DNA of 34,751 nucleotides from Streptomyces sp. WAC06614 (GTDB lineage Bacteria; Actinomycetota; Actinomycetes; Streptomycetales; Streptomycetaceae), in assembly GCF_003949795.1 (NCBI RefSeq), contig NZ_RPRY01000037.1, positions 1 to 34,751 on the forward strand, read 5' to 3'. Positions 15,365 to 22,978 of this stretch are shown one piece after another. Position 1 is the stretch's first letter, and the number at the start of each line of letters is the position of its first letter. The notes under the pieces are model-generated. The model was not told the DNA's origin. It did no database searches and saw only the letters and a program-made list of their open reading frames with translations. A program made the translations under genes and the position numbers.

Positions 15365-17668
15365 TTACGGCTTGACCGGGCCGCCGGTGCCGCCGCCGGA
15401 CGGCGGGAGCGGCGGGTCGGTGGACTTCGTCGGGTCCGGCGACTTGGTCGTGCTCTTGGTCGGGTCCGGGGTGTGCTGGCTCCTGGTCGGGTCCGGGCTG
15501 TTCGTGGCCGGGGACCGGGTGGCGCTGGTGGTGGGGTCCGGGGACTTGGTGGTCGACGGGGTGACCGCGGTCCGCGGGCTCGGCGGCAGGACCGGCTCGC
15601 CCATCTCCGCGTCGTCCAGGTCGAACGTGCCGGTCTTGGCGCCCTTGAGCGCCGCCAGCGTGTACGCCTTCCAGATGTCGGCCGGGAAGCTGGAACCACC
15701 GGCGCGGCCACCGCCCGCCGTACCGGCCAGCGTGACCTGCTTGCCCGTGCCCGGCTCCTCGCCGAACATCGCGACCACGGTGACCAGTTCGGGGGTGTAC
15801 GCGGTGAACCAGGCGGCCACGTTGGACTCGGTGGTGCCGGTCTTGCCGGCCGCCTCGTAGGCGCCGGACTTGACCGCGTTGCCGGAGCCGTCGTTGACGA
15901 CGCCGGTGAGGACCTTGGTGACGGTGTCGGCGGTGGAGCTGTCGATCACCTGGGCGCCGATGGCCTGGACCTTGTTGTACTGGCGGTAGGAGTGCTCGGC
16001 GCTCTTGATGATGGTCGGGGTGACCTTCTTGCCGTGGTTGTCGAAGGTGGCGTAGACGCCGGCCATCTCGACGGTGTTGGCGCTCATGGTGCCGAGCGCC
16101 ATGGCCGGCTTGTCCTCGGGCCAGCCCTCGCGGTCCCTCATGCCGAGGGCGAGCGCGGTCTTCTTCACGTTCTGCGGCTTCACGTCCACGATCATCTGCG
16201 CGTACACGGAGTTGACCGAGGAGTTGGTGGCCTTCTGGACCGTGATCAGCGGGCTGTCACCGGTCTTGTAGTCCTGCTGGTCCTGGTTCTGCGGGGCGAA
16301 GGGGACGTCGCTGCCGACCACGGGGCGGCCGCTGGTGCCGTCGTAGAGGGCGTTCGGGGTGATCGGCTTGCCGTCCTGGGTACGGGACTTGTTCTGCAGG
16401 GCGGAGGCCAGCACGATCGGCTTGAACGTCGAGCCCGGCTGGAAGTCGGTGCGCAGGGCGTTGCTGGACCAGTGGTCCTGCTGGCCGGTGCCGCCGTACA
16501 TGGCCACGATGGCGCCGGTCTTGGGGTCCACGGAGGTGGCGCCCGCCTGGACGTTCTGGTCGACCGGGCGGTGCTTGGTGTCCTTGCGGTCGAGCTTGGA
16601 CTCCAGCTCGTCCTGGACGGCCTTCTCCAGGGCGGCCTGCTTCTTGGGGTCGATGTTCAGCGTGATGGTCCAGCCGCCGGCCTGGATCTGCTCGGCGGAG
16701 ACGCCCTGACGGCGCATCTCGGCGTTGGCGGCCTCGATCAGGTAGCCCTTCTGGCCCTCCATGCCGGGGGCGGCCTTGGGCTTGATCGGGGGCTGGAACT
16801 GCATGCCGGCGCGCTTGGCCGCGTCGAGTTCGCCCATCTCGACCATGTTGTTGAGCACGTAGTTGAAGCGGTCGGCGACGAGCTTCTTGGAGGTGTCGCT
16901 GGCCACGGCCCAGTCGTACTGGCTGGGGGCCTGGAGGAGGGCGGCGAGGTAGGCGCTCTGCTCGATGGTGAGCTGGTCGGCGTTGACGCCGTAGTAGGCC
17001 TGGGCGGCGGCCTGGACCCCGTACGCGTTGCGGCCGAAGTAGCTGGTGTTCATGTAGCCCGCGAGGATCTCGGGCTTCTCCATCTCCTGGTCGACCTTGA
17101 GGGAGATCACCAGCTCCTTGAGCTTGCGGGTGACCGTCTGGTCCTGGTTCAGGTAGTAGTTCTTGACGTACTGCTGGGTGATGGTCGAACCACCGGACTT
17201 GCGTCCGCCGGTGACCGCCTGGAGCGCGGCGCGGCCCAGGCCCTTGACGTCGATGCCGCTGTCCTTGCGGAAGGACTTGTTCTCGGCCGCGATGAACGCG
17301 TTCTGCGTGTGCATCGGGATCTTGTCGATCGGCAGGATCTCGCGGTTGACCTTGCCGGTCCGGGTGATGATCGAGCCGTCCGCGAACTTGTAGACGTTGC
17401 TCTGGAGCGTCGCCTCCTGGTTCGGGTCCGGCTTGTCCACGTAGAAGTACAGGCCGAGGAGCGCGGCGAAGCCGAGCAGGATCATCCCGAAGAACGCGCC
17501 GAGGAGCTTCTTCCAGGTGAAGAAGCGGCGTATGCCGCCCTTCTTGGCCTTGCCACCGCCCGCGTCCGCGCCCGTCGCCGCCCCGTTGCCGCTGTTCGCC
17601 GCACGGCTGCGCGTCGTCCCGCGCGTACCGCGCTGCTTCTGCGCTCGTCGCGCTTCTGCTCGGCCCAT
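15365..17668 (-). CDS. Class A penicillin-binding protein (transglycosylase/transpeptidase)
   Basis: 767 residues. The cytoplasmic tail (1-53) is basic. One transmembrane helix (about 54-76) follows. The GT51 transglycosylase domain (about 90-270) has AAENKSFRKDSGID with catalytic Glu130, GGSTITQQYVKN, and ILAGYMNTSYFGRNAYGVQAAA. The transpeptidase domain (about 375-640) has STFK (Ser413), SVN (484-486) and KTGT (609-612). It polymerises and cross-links peptidoglycan at the outer membrane face. The C-terminal 70 residues are a Thr/Ser/Pro/Lys tail of degenerate SPDPTKS repeats, probably extended and wall-spanning. The ATG at 17668 has GGAG just upstream. It is a monocistronic gene, convergent with the phosphatase. 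Confidence 0.95.
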   Translation of the reverse strand: MGRAEARRAQKQRGTRGTTRSRAANSGNGAATGADAGGGKAKKGGIRRFFTWKKLLGAFFGMILLGFAALLGLYFYVDKPDPNQEATLQSNVYKFADGSIITRTGKVNREILPIDKIPMHTQNAFIAAENKSFRKDSGIDVKGLGRAALQAVTGGRKSGGSTITQQYVKNYYLNQDQTVTRKLKELVISLKVDQEMEKPEILAGYMNTSYFGRNAYGVQAAAQAYYGVNADQLTIEQSAYLAALLQAPSQYDWAVASDTSKKLVADRFNYVLNNMVEMGELDAAKRAGMQFQPPIKPKAAPGMEGQKGYLIEAANAEMRRQGVSAEQIQAGGWTITLNIDPKKQAALEKAVQDELESKLDRKDTKHRPVDQNVQAGATSVDPKTGAIVAMYGGTGQQDHWSSNALRTDFQPGSTFKPIVLASALQNKSRTQDGKPITPNALYDGTSGRPVVGSDVPFAPQNQDQQDYKTGDSPLITVQKATNSSVNSVYAQMIVDVKPQNVKKTALALGMRDREGWPEDKPAMALGTMSANTVEMAGVYATFDNHGKKVTPTIIKSAEHSYRQYNKVQAIGAQVIDSSTADTVTKVLTGVVNDGSGNAVKSGAYEAAGKTGTTESNVAAWFTAYTPELVTVVAMFGEEPGTGKQVTLAGTAGGGRAGGSSFPADIWKAYTLAALKGAKTGTFDLDDAEMGEPVLPPSPRTAVTPSTTKSPDPTTSATRSPATNSPDPTRSQHTPDPTKSTTKSPDPTKSTDPPLPPSGGGTGGPVKP
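15421..15560. repeat. Coding repeats for the SPDPT tail of the penicillin-binding protein
   Basis: About five degenerate repeats containing GGTCGGGTCCGG or GTGGGGTCCGGGG on the plus strand encode SPDPTTS, SPDPTRS, TPDPTKS and SPDPTKS units of the PBP tail. Copy number in such tails commonly varies between strains. Confidence 0.7.
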
Positions 17669-17737
17669 CGCTCCCGCTCCGCTCGATTACCCCCCGACGT
17701 CAGCTCCGAAAACTAACACCGCAGGTTGTGACAAACG

Positions 17738-17755
17738 TTGGCCAACTATGGCCAA
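17738..17755. repeat. TTGGCCA repeats upstream of the penicillin-binding protein gene
   Basis: TTGGCCAA (17738-17745, itself a palindrome) is followed by TGGCCAA (17749-17755), 11 bases apart, one helical turn. It lies 70-90 bases upstream of the PBP start on the minus strand and could bind a regulator on one DNA face. Confidence 0.35.
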
Positions 17756-17842
17756 TACCGGTCAATTCGGACGTGAGAATCAGCACCCACACCCATGGAA
17801 CCGACGCGTCGCACACCCGAAGGGTTGCCGTACTCCAAAAAG

Positions 17843-17852
17843 GTGATATCAC
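17843..17852. promoter_or_regulatory. GTGATATCAC palindrome upstream of the SPFH-RHH pair
   Basis: A perfect 10-bp palindrome that extends outward as AA...TT with one G-T position. It ends 48 bases before the SPFH start and just before a -10-like TAGAGG (17858-17863). The position suits a repressor. The ribbon-helix-helix protein encoded downstream is the obvious candidate binder. Confidence 0.5.
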
Positions 17853-17900
17853 TTTGCTAGAGGTTCCGAGCGAACGATCCTGACCAAACGGGGGCGCACC

Positions 17901-18836
17901 ATGACGAACGACAGCAGAAGCGGAATGACCACGTCCGAGGCTCACCCGGCGCCTGCCGTAAGGGAGTTCGCCGCGCACAGCGTCGGCGGCGGCCTGGCGC
18001 TGCTGCTCGGCCTGGTCGGCGTCGTCGCCGGCGGTGGCGTGGTCGCGCTCGGCGCCGCGGCCTCCGCGGCGGCCGCCAAGGCGGCGTTGATCCCGCTCGG
18101 CATCCTGATGGTCCTCGGCTCGGTCTTCGCCATGAGCGGACTGAACATGGTGGCCCCCGGCCAGGCCCGGGTGGTCCAGCTCTTCGGCCGCTACCGCGGC
18201 ACGATCCGCACCGACGGCCTGCGCTGGGTCAACCCGCTGACCTCCCGGGAGCGGATCTCCACCCGCGTCCGCAACCACGAGACCGCCGTCCTGAAGGTCA
18301 ACGACGCCTACGGCAACCCGATCGAGCTGGCCGCCGTCGTGGTCTGGCGGGTCGAGGACACCGCGCGGGCGGTCTTCGAGGTGGACGACTTCGCGGAGTT
18401 CGTCGAGACCCAGGCGGAGTCCGCCGTCCGACACATCGCGATCGAATACCCGTACGACTCCCACGACGAGGACGGCCTGTCGCTGCGCGAGAACGCCGAG
18501 GAGATCACCGAGAAGCTCGCGGCCGAGCTCCAGGCCCGGGTCGAGGCGGCCGGCGTACGGATCATCGAGTCCCGCTTCACGCACCTCGCGTACGCTCCGG
18601 AGATCGCCTCGGCGATGCTCCAGCGCCAGCAGGCCGGTGCGGTCGTGGCGGCCCGCCGGCAGATCGTCGAGGGCGCGGTGGGCATGGTCGAGCTGGCCCT
18701 GACCCGTCTGGCGGAGGAGGACATCGTGGAACTGGACCCGGAGCGCAAGGCCTCCATGGTCTCCAACCTGATGGTGGTCCTGTGCGGCGACCGGGCCGCC
18801 CAGCCGGTCGTCAACACGGGCACCCTCTACCAGTGA
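17901..18836 (+). CDS. SPFH/Band 7 membrane protein
   Basis: 311 residues. A polar N-terminus is followed by two hydrophobic helices (about 28-52 and 61-80), then an SPFH/band-7 domain (about 83-260: [89 protein letters not shown]). SPFH proteins form oligomeric scaffolds in membrane microdomains. The client is unknown. The gene overlaps the next by 4 bases (GTGA), so the two are translationally coupled. The ribosome binding site is weak (GGGGGCG). A clean palindrome lies in the promoter region. Confidence 0.9.
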   Translation: MTNDSRSGMTTSEAHPAPAVREFAAHSVGGGLALLLGLVGVVAGGGVVALGAAASAAAAKAALIPLGILMVLGSVFAMSGLNMVAPGQARVVQLFGRYRGTIRTDGLRWVNPLTSRERISTRVRNHETAVLKVNDAYGNPIELAAVVVWRVEDTARAVFEVDDFAEFVETQAESAVRHIAIEYPYDSHDEDGLSLRENAEEITEKLAAELQARVEAAGVRIIESRFTHLAYAPEIASAMLQRQQAGAVVAARRQIVEGAVGMVELALTRLAEEDIVELDPERKASMVSNLMVVLCGDRAAQPVVNTGTLYQ

Positions 18837-19096
18837 GCCCGGCGGACCAGGAACCGGCGCCCCCCGCCCGCGGGGGACGCCGGCCCGACCGCAAGCAGGT
18901 GCTGCTGCGGCTGGACCCCCAGGTGTACGAGGCGCTGGCCCGCTGGGCCGGCGACGAGCTGCGCAGCGCGAACGCCCAGATCGAGTTCCTGCTCCGCCGG
19001 GCCCTGGCCGAGTCCGGCCGGCTCCCCGGCGGGGCGGCGCCGATCCCCCGGCGGGGACGGCCGCCCCGCCGTCCGGCGGAGGGCGAGCCCGGATAG
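18833..19096 (+). CDS. Small ribbon-helix-helix (Arc/CopG-like) DNA-binding protein
   Basis: 87 residues, with a GTG start inside the SPFH stop region (GTGA overlap). The core, residues 21-59, is KQVLLRLDPQVYEALARWAGDEL followed by RSANAQIEFLLRRALAES: one beta strand plus two helices as in Arc-family RHH proteins, which act as dimers inserting the strand into the DNA major groove. The ends are Pro/Arg-rich and disordered. Annotation pipelines may call it an antitoxin-like protein, but no toxin gene is adjacent. The coupling to SPFH and the GTGATATCAC site upstream suggest autoregulation of the pair. Confidence 0.82.
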   Translation: MSPADQEPAPPARGGRRPDRKQVLLRLDPQVYEALARWAGDELRSANAQIEFLLRRALAESGRLPGGAAPIPRRGRPPRRPAEGEPG

Positions 19097-19193
19097 CCGA
19101 GGCGGGCTGTGTGTCGCCCCGGCGGGGACCCGGCGCATGGCTACGCTCGCCCTTTGTCGAGCCGTCCCACCGCTCCCCCTGGCGAGGCCTGCC

Positions 19194-20048
19194 ATGCCCA
19201 CCGAGGACATCCCCGGCGCTGCCGCTCCCGGCCCGGCGTCACCCCCGCAGCAGGAGCCGGGCGCGCAGCCCGGCTCCCCCTCCGACCCGCCCGCCGCGGC
19301 GACGCACCTACCGCCCGACGGTACGCCGGGCGGTACGCCGGACCCCGGGGGCGGCCGTCGGCGGCGGACCGTGCGGGCCGTCGCCGTGGGGGCCGTGGCG
19401 GTCGTGGCCTGTGCGGCGCTGGTGCGCGGGGCGCTGTCGCTGGCCGGCGGTCCGGCCGGGGACGGCAAGCCGGTCGCCGACGGAGGCGCCGGTGCCTGCG
19501 CGTACACCCCCTCGGGCGCGGCCCGGCCGGCCGGGATCCCGGTGTTCGACGAGGCGAAGGCCGCCCGTCCGTACATGGCGACGCTCACCACCGACCAGGG
19601 GCCGGTCACGTTCGCCGCGCTGACCTCCCTGGCGCCCTGCACCACGTACTCGTTCCGGTTCCTGGCGGAGAAGAAGTACTTTGACGGCAGCAGCTGCCGC
19701 CGCCTGACCACCCGGTCGATCTTCACCCTGGAGTGCGGCGGCGACCGCCGGGGCTCCGCCGACCCCGGCTACCACTTCCCCGACGAGAACCTGGCCGAGG
19801 CCTCGTACCCGGCGGGCACGGTCGCCATGGCCAAGGCCGAGCCCGGCCGCAACGGCAGCCGGTTCTTCCTCGCCTGGGCCGACCCGGCCGTGCCGATGGG
19901 GCCCGAGTGGACCCCGTTCGGCACGGTGGTCGACGGCATGGAGGTGCTGCGGAGGATCGCGGCCAAGGGCACCGCCGACGGCTCGGCCGACGGCCGCCCG
20001 GCCGCGCCGGTGGTCGTACGCGGCGTCAGCGTGCAGGAGCCCCGCTGA
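19194..20048 (+). CDS. Membrane-anchored divergent cyclophilin-type peptidyl-prolyl isomerase
   Basis: 284 residues. A Pro-rich cytoplasmic start is followed by a basic stop (GGGRRRRTVRA), one transmembrane helix (about 58-80) and an outside cyclophilin fold (about 115-280: PYMATLTTDQGPVTFAAL, GTVAMAKAEPGRNGSRFFLAWAD, FGTVVDGMEVLRRIAAKG). The usual active-site FHR is replaced by CRR in FDGSSCRRL and the QGGD Gln by Cys (LECGGD), so isomerase activity may be weak. Three cysteines in the domain could form a disulphide. The start is ATG 19194 with GAGG 6 bases upstream; ATG 19137 is in frame but has no ribosome site. Its last 23 bases overlap the end of the convergent DUF2079 gene. Confidence 0.82.
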   Translation: MPTEDIPGAAAPGPASPPQQEPGAQPGSPSDPPAAATHLPPDGTPGGTPDPGGGRRRRTVRAVAVGAVAVVACAALVRGALSLAGGPAGDGKPVADGGAGACAYTPSGAARPAGIPVFDEAKAARPYMATLTTDQGPVTFAALTSLAPCTTYSFRFLAEKKYFDGSSCRRLTTRSIFTLECGGDRRGSADPGYHFPDENLAEASYPAGTVAMAKAEPGRNGSRFFLAWADPAVPMGPEWTPFGTVVDGMEVLRRIAAKGTADGSADGRPAAPVVVRGVSVQEPR

Positions 20049-21627
20049 CCGTGGCCCCGGCCGCGGAACCGGACCCGGACCCGGACCCGGACCTTGGCCC
20101 GGTCCCGGCCCCGGACCCGGCCGTGCCGGTCCTGGTGAGCAGGACGAAACCGTCCTGCCGGACCACCGTGCGGTAGCCGCGGGCCCGGGCCTGGTCCAGC
20201 GCCTGGGCCTCGGCGGCGGCCGACAGCGGCCAGCGCACGTTCGCCGGGACGGTGGTGTCCACCACGATCCACTCCGGGTCCGGCCGGCTGTCCTGCCAGC
20301 CGAACATGCTGACGCTGGTGCGGTCGACCAGGTGCGGCACGAGCTGGTCGGTCGCCTGCACGGTGGCCCCGTCCGGGATCCGGGCCAGCACCCGCTGCGC
20401 CGTGACGAGGTGCGGCTCGGCGGGCCAGGGCTCGGGCCGCACCAGGTGCCAGAACGGGAACTGCGGCAGGAGCAGCAGACAGACCCCCACCGCCCCGGCG
20501 ACGTACCGGCGCACGCTCGCCGCGCTCCCCTCCCGCCGGACCAGCGCGTCCACGAACGCGGCGAACAGGATCGTCATCAGCAGCAGCGAGTAGTGGTAAC
20601 CGGTCCCCCAGTGGGCCCACTTCGCCGAGGCCAGGCGCCACAGCACGGTCGGCAGGGCGACCAGCACCAGCGGCGAACGCAGGGCCAGGAAGAGGGTCGG
20701 GGCCAGCAGCACCAGCACGGTGGTGGCCTTCGGCTCCGGCGTGACCATCCCCAACGTCAGCCGTTCCAGCAGCCCGGCCGCGCCCGTCCCGGCGCCGGCC
20801 CCCGTGCCCGCGCCCCCCGGCCCGCCCGGACCGCCGTCCAGCAGGCCCGTGTAGGCCCAGCTCCCGGCGGGGCTGAAGGCCGGGACCACCACGAAGGTGG
20901 TCAGCAGGGCCGCGGCGAGTCCGCCCAGGGCGGTCAGCAGGCCGAGCCGCCGGCTGCCGCGCCAGGCGATCACCACGCCGATCGCGGCGACGGTGAACCC
21001 GAGGTCCTCCTTCACCAGCAGCAGCGGCAGCGCCCAGGCCACGGCGGCGCGCATCCGGCCGGTCCCGAGCGCGGTCAGCGAACAGGCCAGCAGGGGCGCG
21101 GCGAAGGCGTACTCGTGGAAGTCGAAGCCGATGGCACTGGCCACGCCCCAGGAGAGCCCGTAGCCCAGCCCGATGCCCACGGCCGCCGCCGTGCCCAGGG
21201 CGCGGCGGGCCCACAGGGTCAGCGGGACCGTGCTCACCGCCACCAGGGCGGCCTGCGCCACCAGCAGGAGCTGGACCGAGGGCCACAGCCGGTACAGCGG
21301 GCCCAGCAGGGCGACGACCGGGGAGAAGTGGTCGCCCATCAGGGGGAAGTCCGGGCCCTTCACCTCGGAGACGGGCCACTGCCCCGCCGCCCAGGACCGT
21401 ACGGACTGCGCGAAGATGCCCAGGTCGAAGGAGTGCGAGCCGAGCCGGGCGTGGGTGCGCAGGGACAGCGCCATGTAGAGGAAGAAGAAGGCGCCGGCCA
21501 GCGCCCAGGCCCAGGGGACGAACCGCCCCGCCCCCTCCCCGCCGGGCGGCTGCGCCCCGCTGGACCGCGGCCGGGAGGCGGACTGCTGCGCCGGGACGGT
21601 GCCCGTGCCCGTGGGGGGTGCGTGCAT
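20026..21627 (-). CDS. DUF2079 polytopic membrane protein
   Basis: 533 residues with about ten hydrophobic segments. The family hallmark is in the N-terminal third: SHSFDLGIFAQSVRSWAAGQWP, then GDHFSPVVALLGPLYRLWP. This matches DUF2079, thought from topology and motif layout to be GT-C-like membrane glycosyltransferases, though no activity is known. A Gly/Ala/Thr low-complexity insertion (GGPGGPGGAGTGAGAGTG) sits in an outside loop near residue 270. The C-terminal tail is Gly-Ser-rich (GSGSGSGS), encoded by a hexanucleotide repeat. The gene is divergent from padR and its 3' end overlaps the cyclophilin gene by 23 bases. Confidence 0.85.
   Translation of the reverse strand: MHAPPTGTGTVPAQQSASRPRSSGAQPPGGEGAGRFVPWAWALAGAFFFLYMALSLRTHARLGSHSFDLGIFAQSVRSWAAGQWPVSEVKGPDFPLMGDHFSPVVALLGPLYRLWPSVQLLLVAQAALVAVSTVPLTLWARRALGTAAAVGIGLGYGLSWGVASAIGFDFHEYAFAAPLLACSLTALGTGRMRAAVAWALPLLLVKEDLGFTVAAIGVVIAWRGSRRLGLLTALGGLAAALLTTFVVVPAFSPAGSWAYTGLLDGGPGGPGGAGTGAGAGTGAAGLLERLTLGMVTPEPKATTVLVLLAPTLFLALRSPLVLVALPTVLWRLASAKWAHWGTGYHYSLLLMTILFAAFVDALVRREGSAASVRRYVAGAVGVCLLLLPQFPFWHLVRPEPWPAEPHLVTAQRVLARIPDGATVQATDQLVPHLVDRTSVSMFGWQDSRPDPEWIVVDTTVPANVRWPLSAAAEAQALDQARARGYRTVVRQDGFVLLTRTGTAGSGAGTGPRSGSGSGSGSAAGATVSGAPAR
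20071..20093. repeat. GGACCC hexanucleotide tandem repeat
   Basis: Three GGACCC units plus GGACC encode Gly-Ser dipeptides near the C-terminus of the DUF2079 protein. Imperfect relatives continue to about 20120. It is an in-frame, slippage-prone microsatellite that changes only tail length. Confidence 0.7.
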
Positions 21628-21724
21628 GCCCCCAAGATGACAGCCGCGTCAGCGCCCGTCCCCGGGGTCACCCGCCGTGTGCGCAGAATCCGTCGAACGG
21701 AGCACAGGCGGGTATGCACGGCCT

Positions 21725-21757
21725 GTATACACACGAGGTATACACACCGTGTAGAGT
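21725..21757. promoter_or_regulatory. padR promoter with repeated operator elements
   Basis: GTATACACAC occurs at 21725-21734 and 21738-21747, a 13-base period. An inverted repeat TACAC-N3-GTGTA (21741-21753) follows, overlapping the -10 TAGAGT (21752-21757). The ATG is 7 bases past the -10, so the transcript is leaderless. The sites fit PadR autorepression. Confidence 0.65.
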
Positions 21758-21764
21758 CCGGGGC

Positions 21765-22289
21765 ATGTCGATCGGTCACACATTGCTCGGCCTCCTGGAG
21801 GCCGGTCCGCGTCACGGCTACGACCTCAAGCGCGCCTTCGACGAGAGGTTCGGCCACGACCGGCCCCTCGCGTACGGCCAGGTCTACTCGACCATGTCCC
21901 GGCTGCTGAAGAACGGCCTCGTCGAGGTCGACGGGATCGAGCCCGGCGGGGGCCCCGAACGCAAGCGCTACGCCATCACCGACGCCGGCGTCACCGACGT
22001 CGAGGACTGGCTCGCCCGGCCGGAGAAGCCCGAGCCGTACCTGCAGTCCACCCTCTACACCAAGGTCGTCCTCGCCCTGCTGACGGGCCGCAGCGCCGAC
22101 GACCTGCTGGACGCGCAACGCGCCGAACACCTGCGGCTGATGCGCATCCTGACCACCCGCAAGCGCAAGGGCGACCTCGCCGACCAGCTCGTCTGCGACC
22201 ACGCCCTGTTCCATCTGGAGGCGGACCTGCGGTGGCTGGAGCTGGCCGCGGCGCGTCTCGACCAGCTCGCCAAGGAAGTACGCCGATGA
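21765..22289 (+). CDS. PadR-family transcriptional regulator
   Basis: 174 residues. The N-terminal winged helix (5-85) has the PadR pattern LLGLLEAGPRHGYDLKRAFDERFG, YGQVYSTMSRLLKNGLVEVD and KRYAITDAG. The C-terminal helical domain (90-174) fits the Vir_act_alpha_C dimerisation part. The start is ATG 21765, 7 bases after the -10 TAGAGT, so it is leaderless; the longer upstream frame covers the operator and is not coding. The stop overlaps the next start (ATGA), so it is the first gene of a three-gene operon with an ABC exporter. PadR proteins usually repress such an exporter until a toxic ligand is bound. Confidence 0.92.
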   Translation: MSIGHTLLGLLEAGPRHGYDLKRAFDERFGHDRPLAYGQVYSTMSRLLKNGLVEVDGIEPGGGPERKRYAITDAGVTDVEDWLARPEKPEPYLQSTLYTKVVLALLTGRSADDLLDAQRAEHLRLMRILTTRKRKGDLADQLVCDHALFHLEADLRWLELAAARLDQLAKEVRR

Positions 22290-22978
22290 CCCACGCCCCC
22301 GCCGGTTCGCTGCTCACCGCCACCGGCCTGCACAAGGCGTACGGCGCCACCAAGGCCCTGGACGGCGCCGAGTTCTCCGTCCACCCCGGGGAGGTCGTCG
22401 CCGTCATGGGGCCGTCCGGCTCCGGCAAGTCCACCCTGCTGCACTGCCTGGCCGGCATCGTCCCGCCCGACTCCGGCACCATCACCTACGCCGGCCGGGA
22501 CCTGACGGCGATGAACGACACCGAGCGCAGCGCCCTGCGCCGCACGGAGTTCGGCTTCGTCTTCCAGTTCGGCCGGCTCGTCCCCGAACTCACCTGCGTG
22601 GAGAACGTCGCCCTGCCGCTGCGGCTGGCGGGCGTCAAGCGCAAGCAGGCCGAGCAGACGGCCCTGACCTGGATGGAACGGCTCCAGGTCGAGGACCTGG
22701 CGGCGCAGCGGCCGGGCGAGGTCTCCGGCGGCCAGGGCCAGCGGGTGGCCGTGGCCCGGGCCCTGGTCACCGGGCCCCGGGTGCTGTTCGCCGACGAGCC
22801 GACCGGGGCGCTGGACTCCCTCAACGGCGAGCTGGTGATGCAGCTGCTGACCGAGGCCGCCCGGTCCACGAACGCGGCCGTCGTGCTCGTCACCCACGAG
22901 ACCCGGGTGGCCGCCTGGTCCGACCGCGAGATCGTGGTCCGTGACGGCCGCTCCCGGGACATGGAGCGCGCGATATGA
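22286..22978 (+). CDS. ABC transporter ATP-binding protein (MacB/LolD-like)
   Basis: 230 residues. Walker A is GPSGSGKST (42-50). The Q-loop is FVFQFGRLVPELT, the signature is SGGQGQRVAVARAL, Walker B is VLFADEPTGALD, and the H-loop is LVTHE. The protein belongs to the group that pairs with FtsX/MacB-type permeases (type VII mechanism). ATGA overlaps on both sides couple it to padR and the permease. Confidence 0.95.
   Translation: MTHAPAGSLLTATGLHKAYGATKALDGAEFSVHPGEVVAVMGPSGSGKSTLLHCLAGIVPPDSGTITYAGRDLTAMNDTERSALRRTEFGFVFQFGRLVPELTCVENVALPLRLAGVKRKQAEQTALTWMERLQVEDLAAQRPGEVSGGQGQRVAVARALVTGPRVLFADEPTGALDSLNGELVMQLLTEAARSTNAAVVLVTHETRVAAWSDREIVVRDGRSRDMERAI

Noticed and set aside
12851..17716. 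1621-codon open frame on the plus strand
   Set aside because: It overlaps the SpoIIE phosphatase out of frame and is antisense to the penicillin-binding protein. Its sequence is Arg/Pro/Gly low-complexity, then Val/Leu/Gly-rich, as shadow frames are.
18833..19096. Toxin-antitoxin system at the RHH gene
   Set aside because: The fold resembles antitoxins, but neither neighbour looks like a toxin: one side is an SPFH membrane protein, the other a cyclophilin. Kept as a regulator only.
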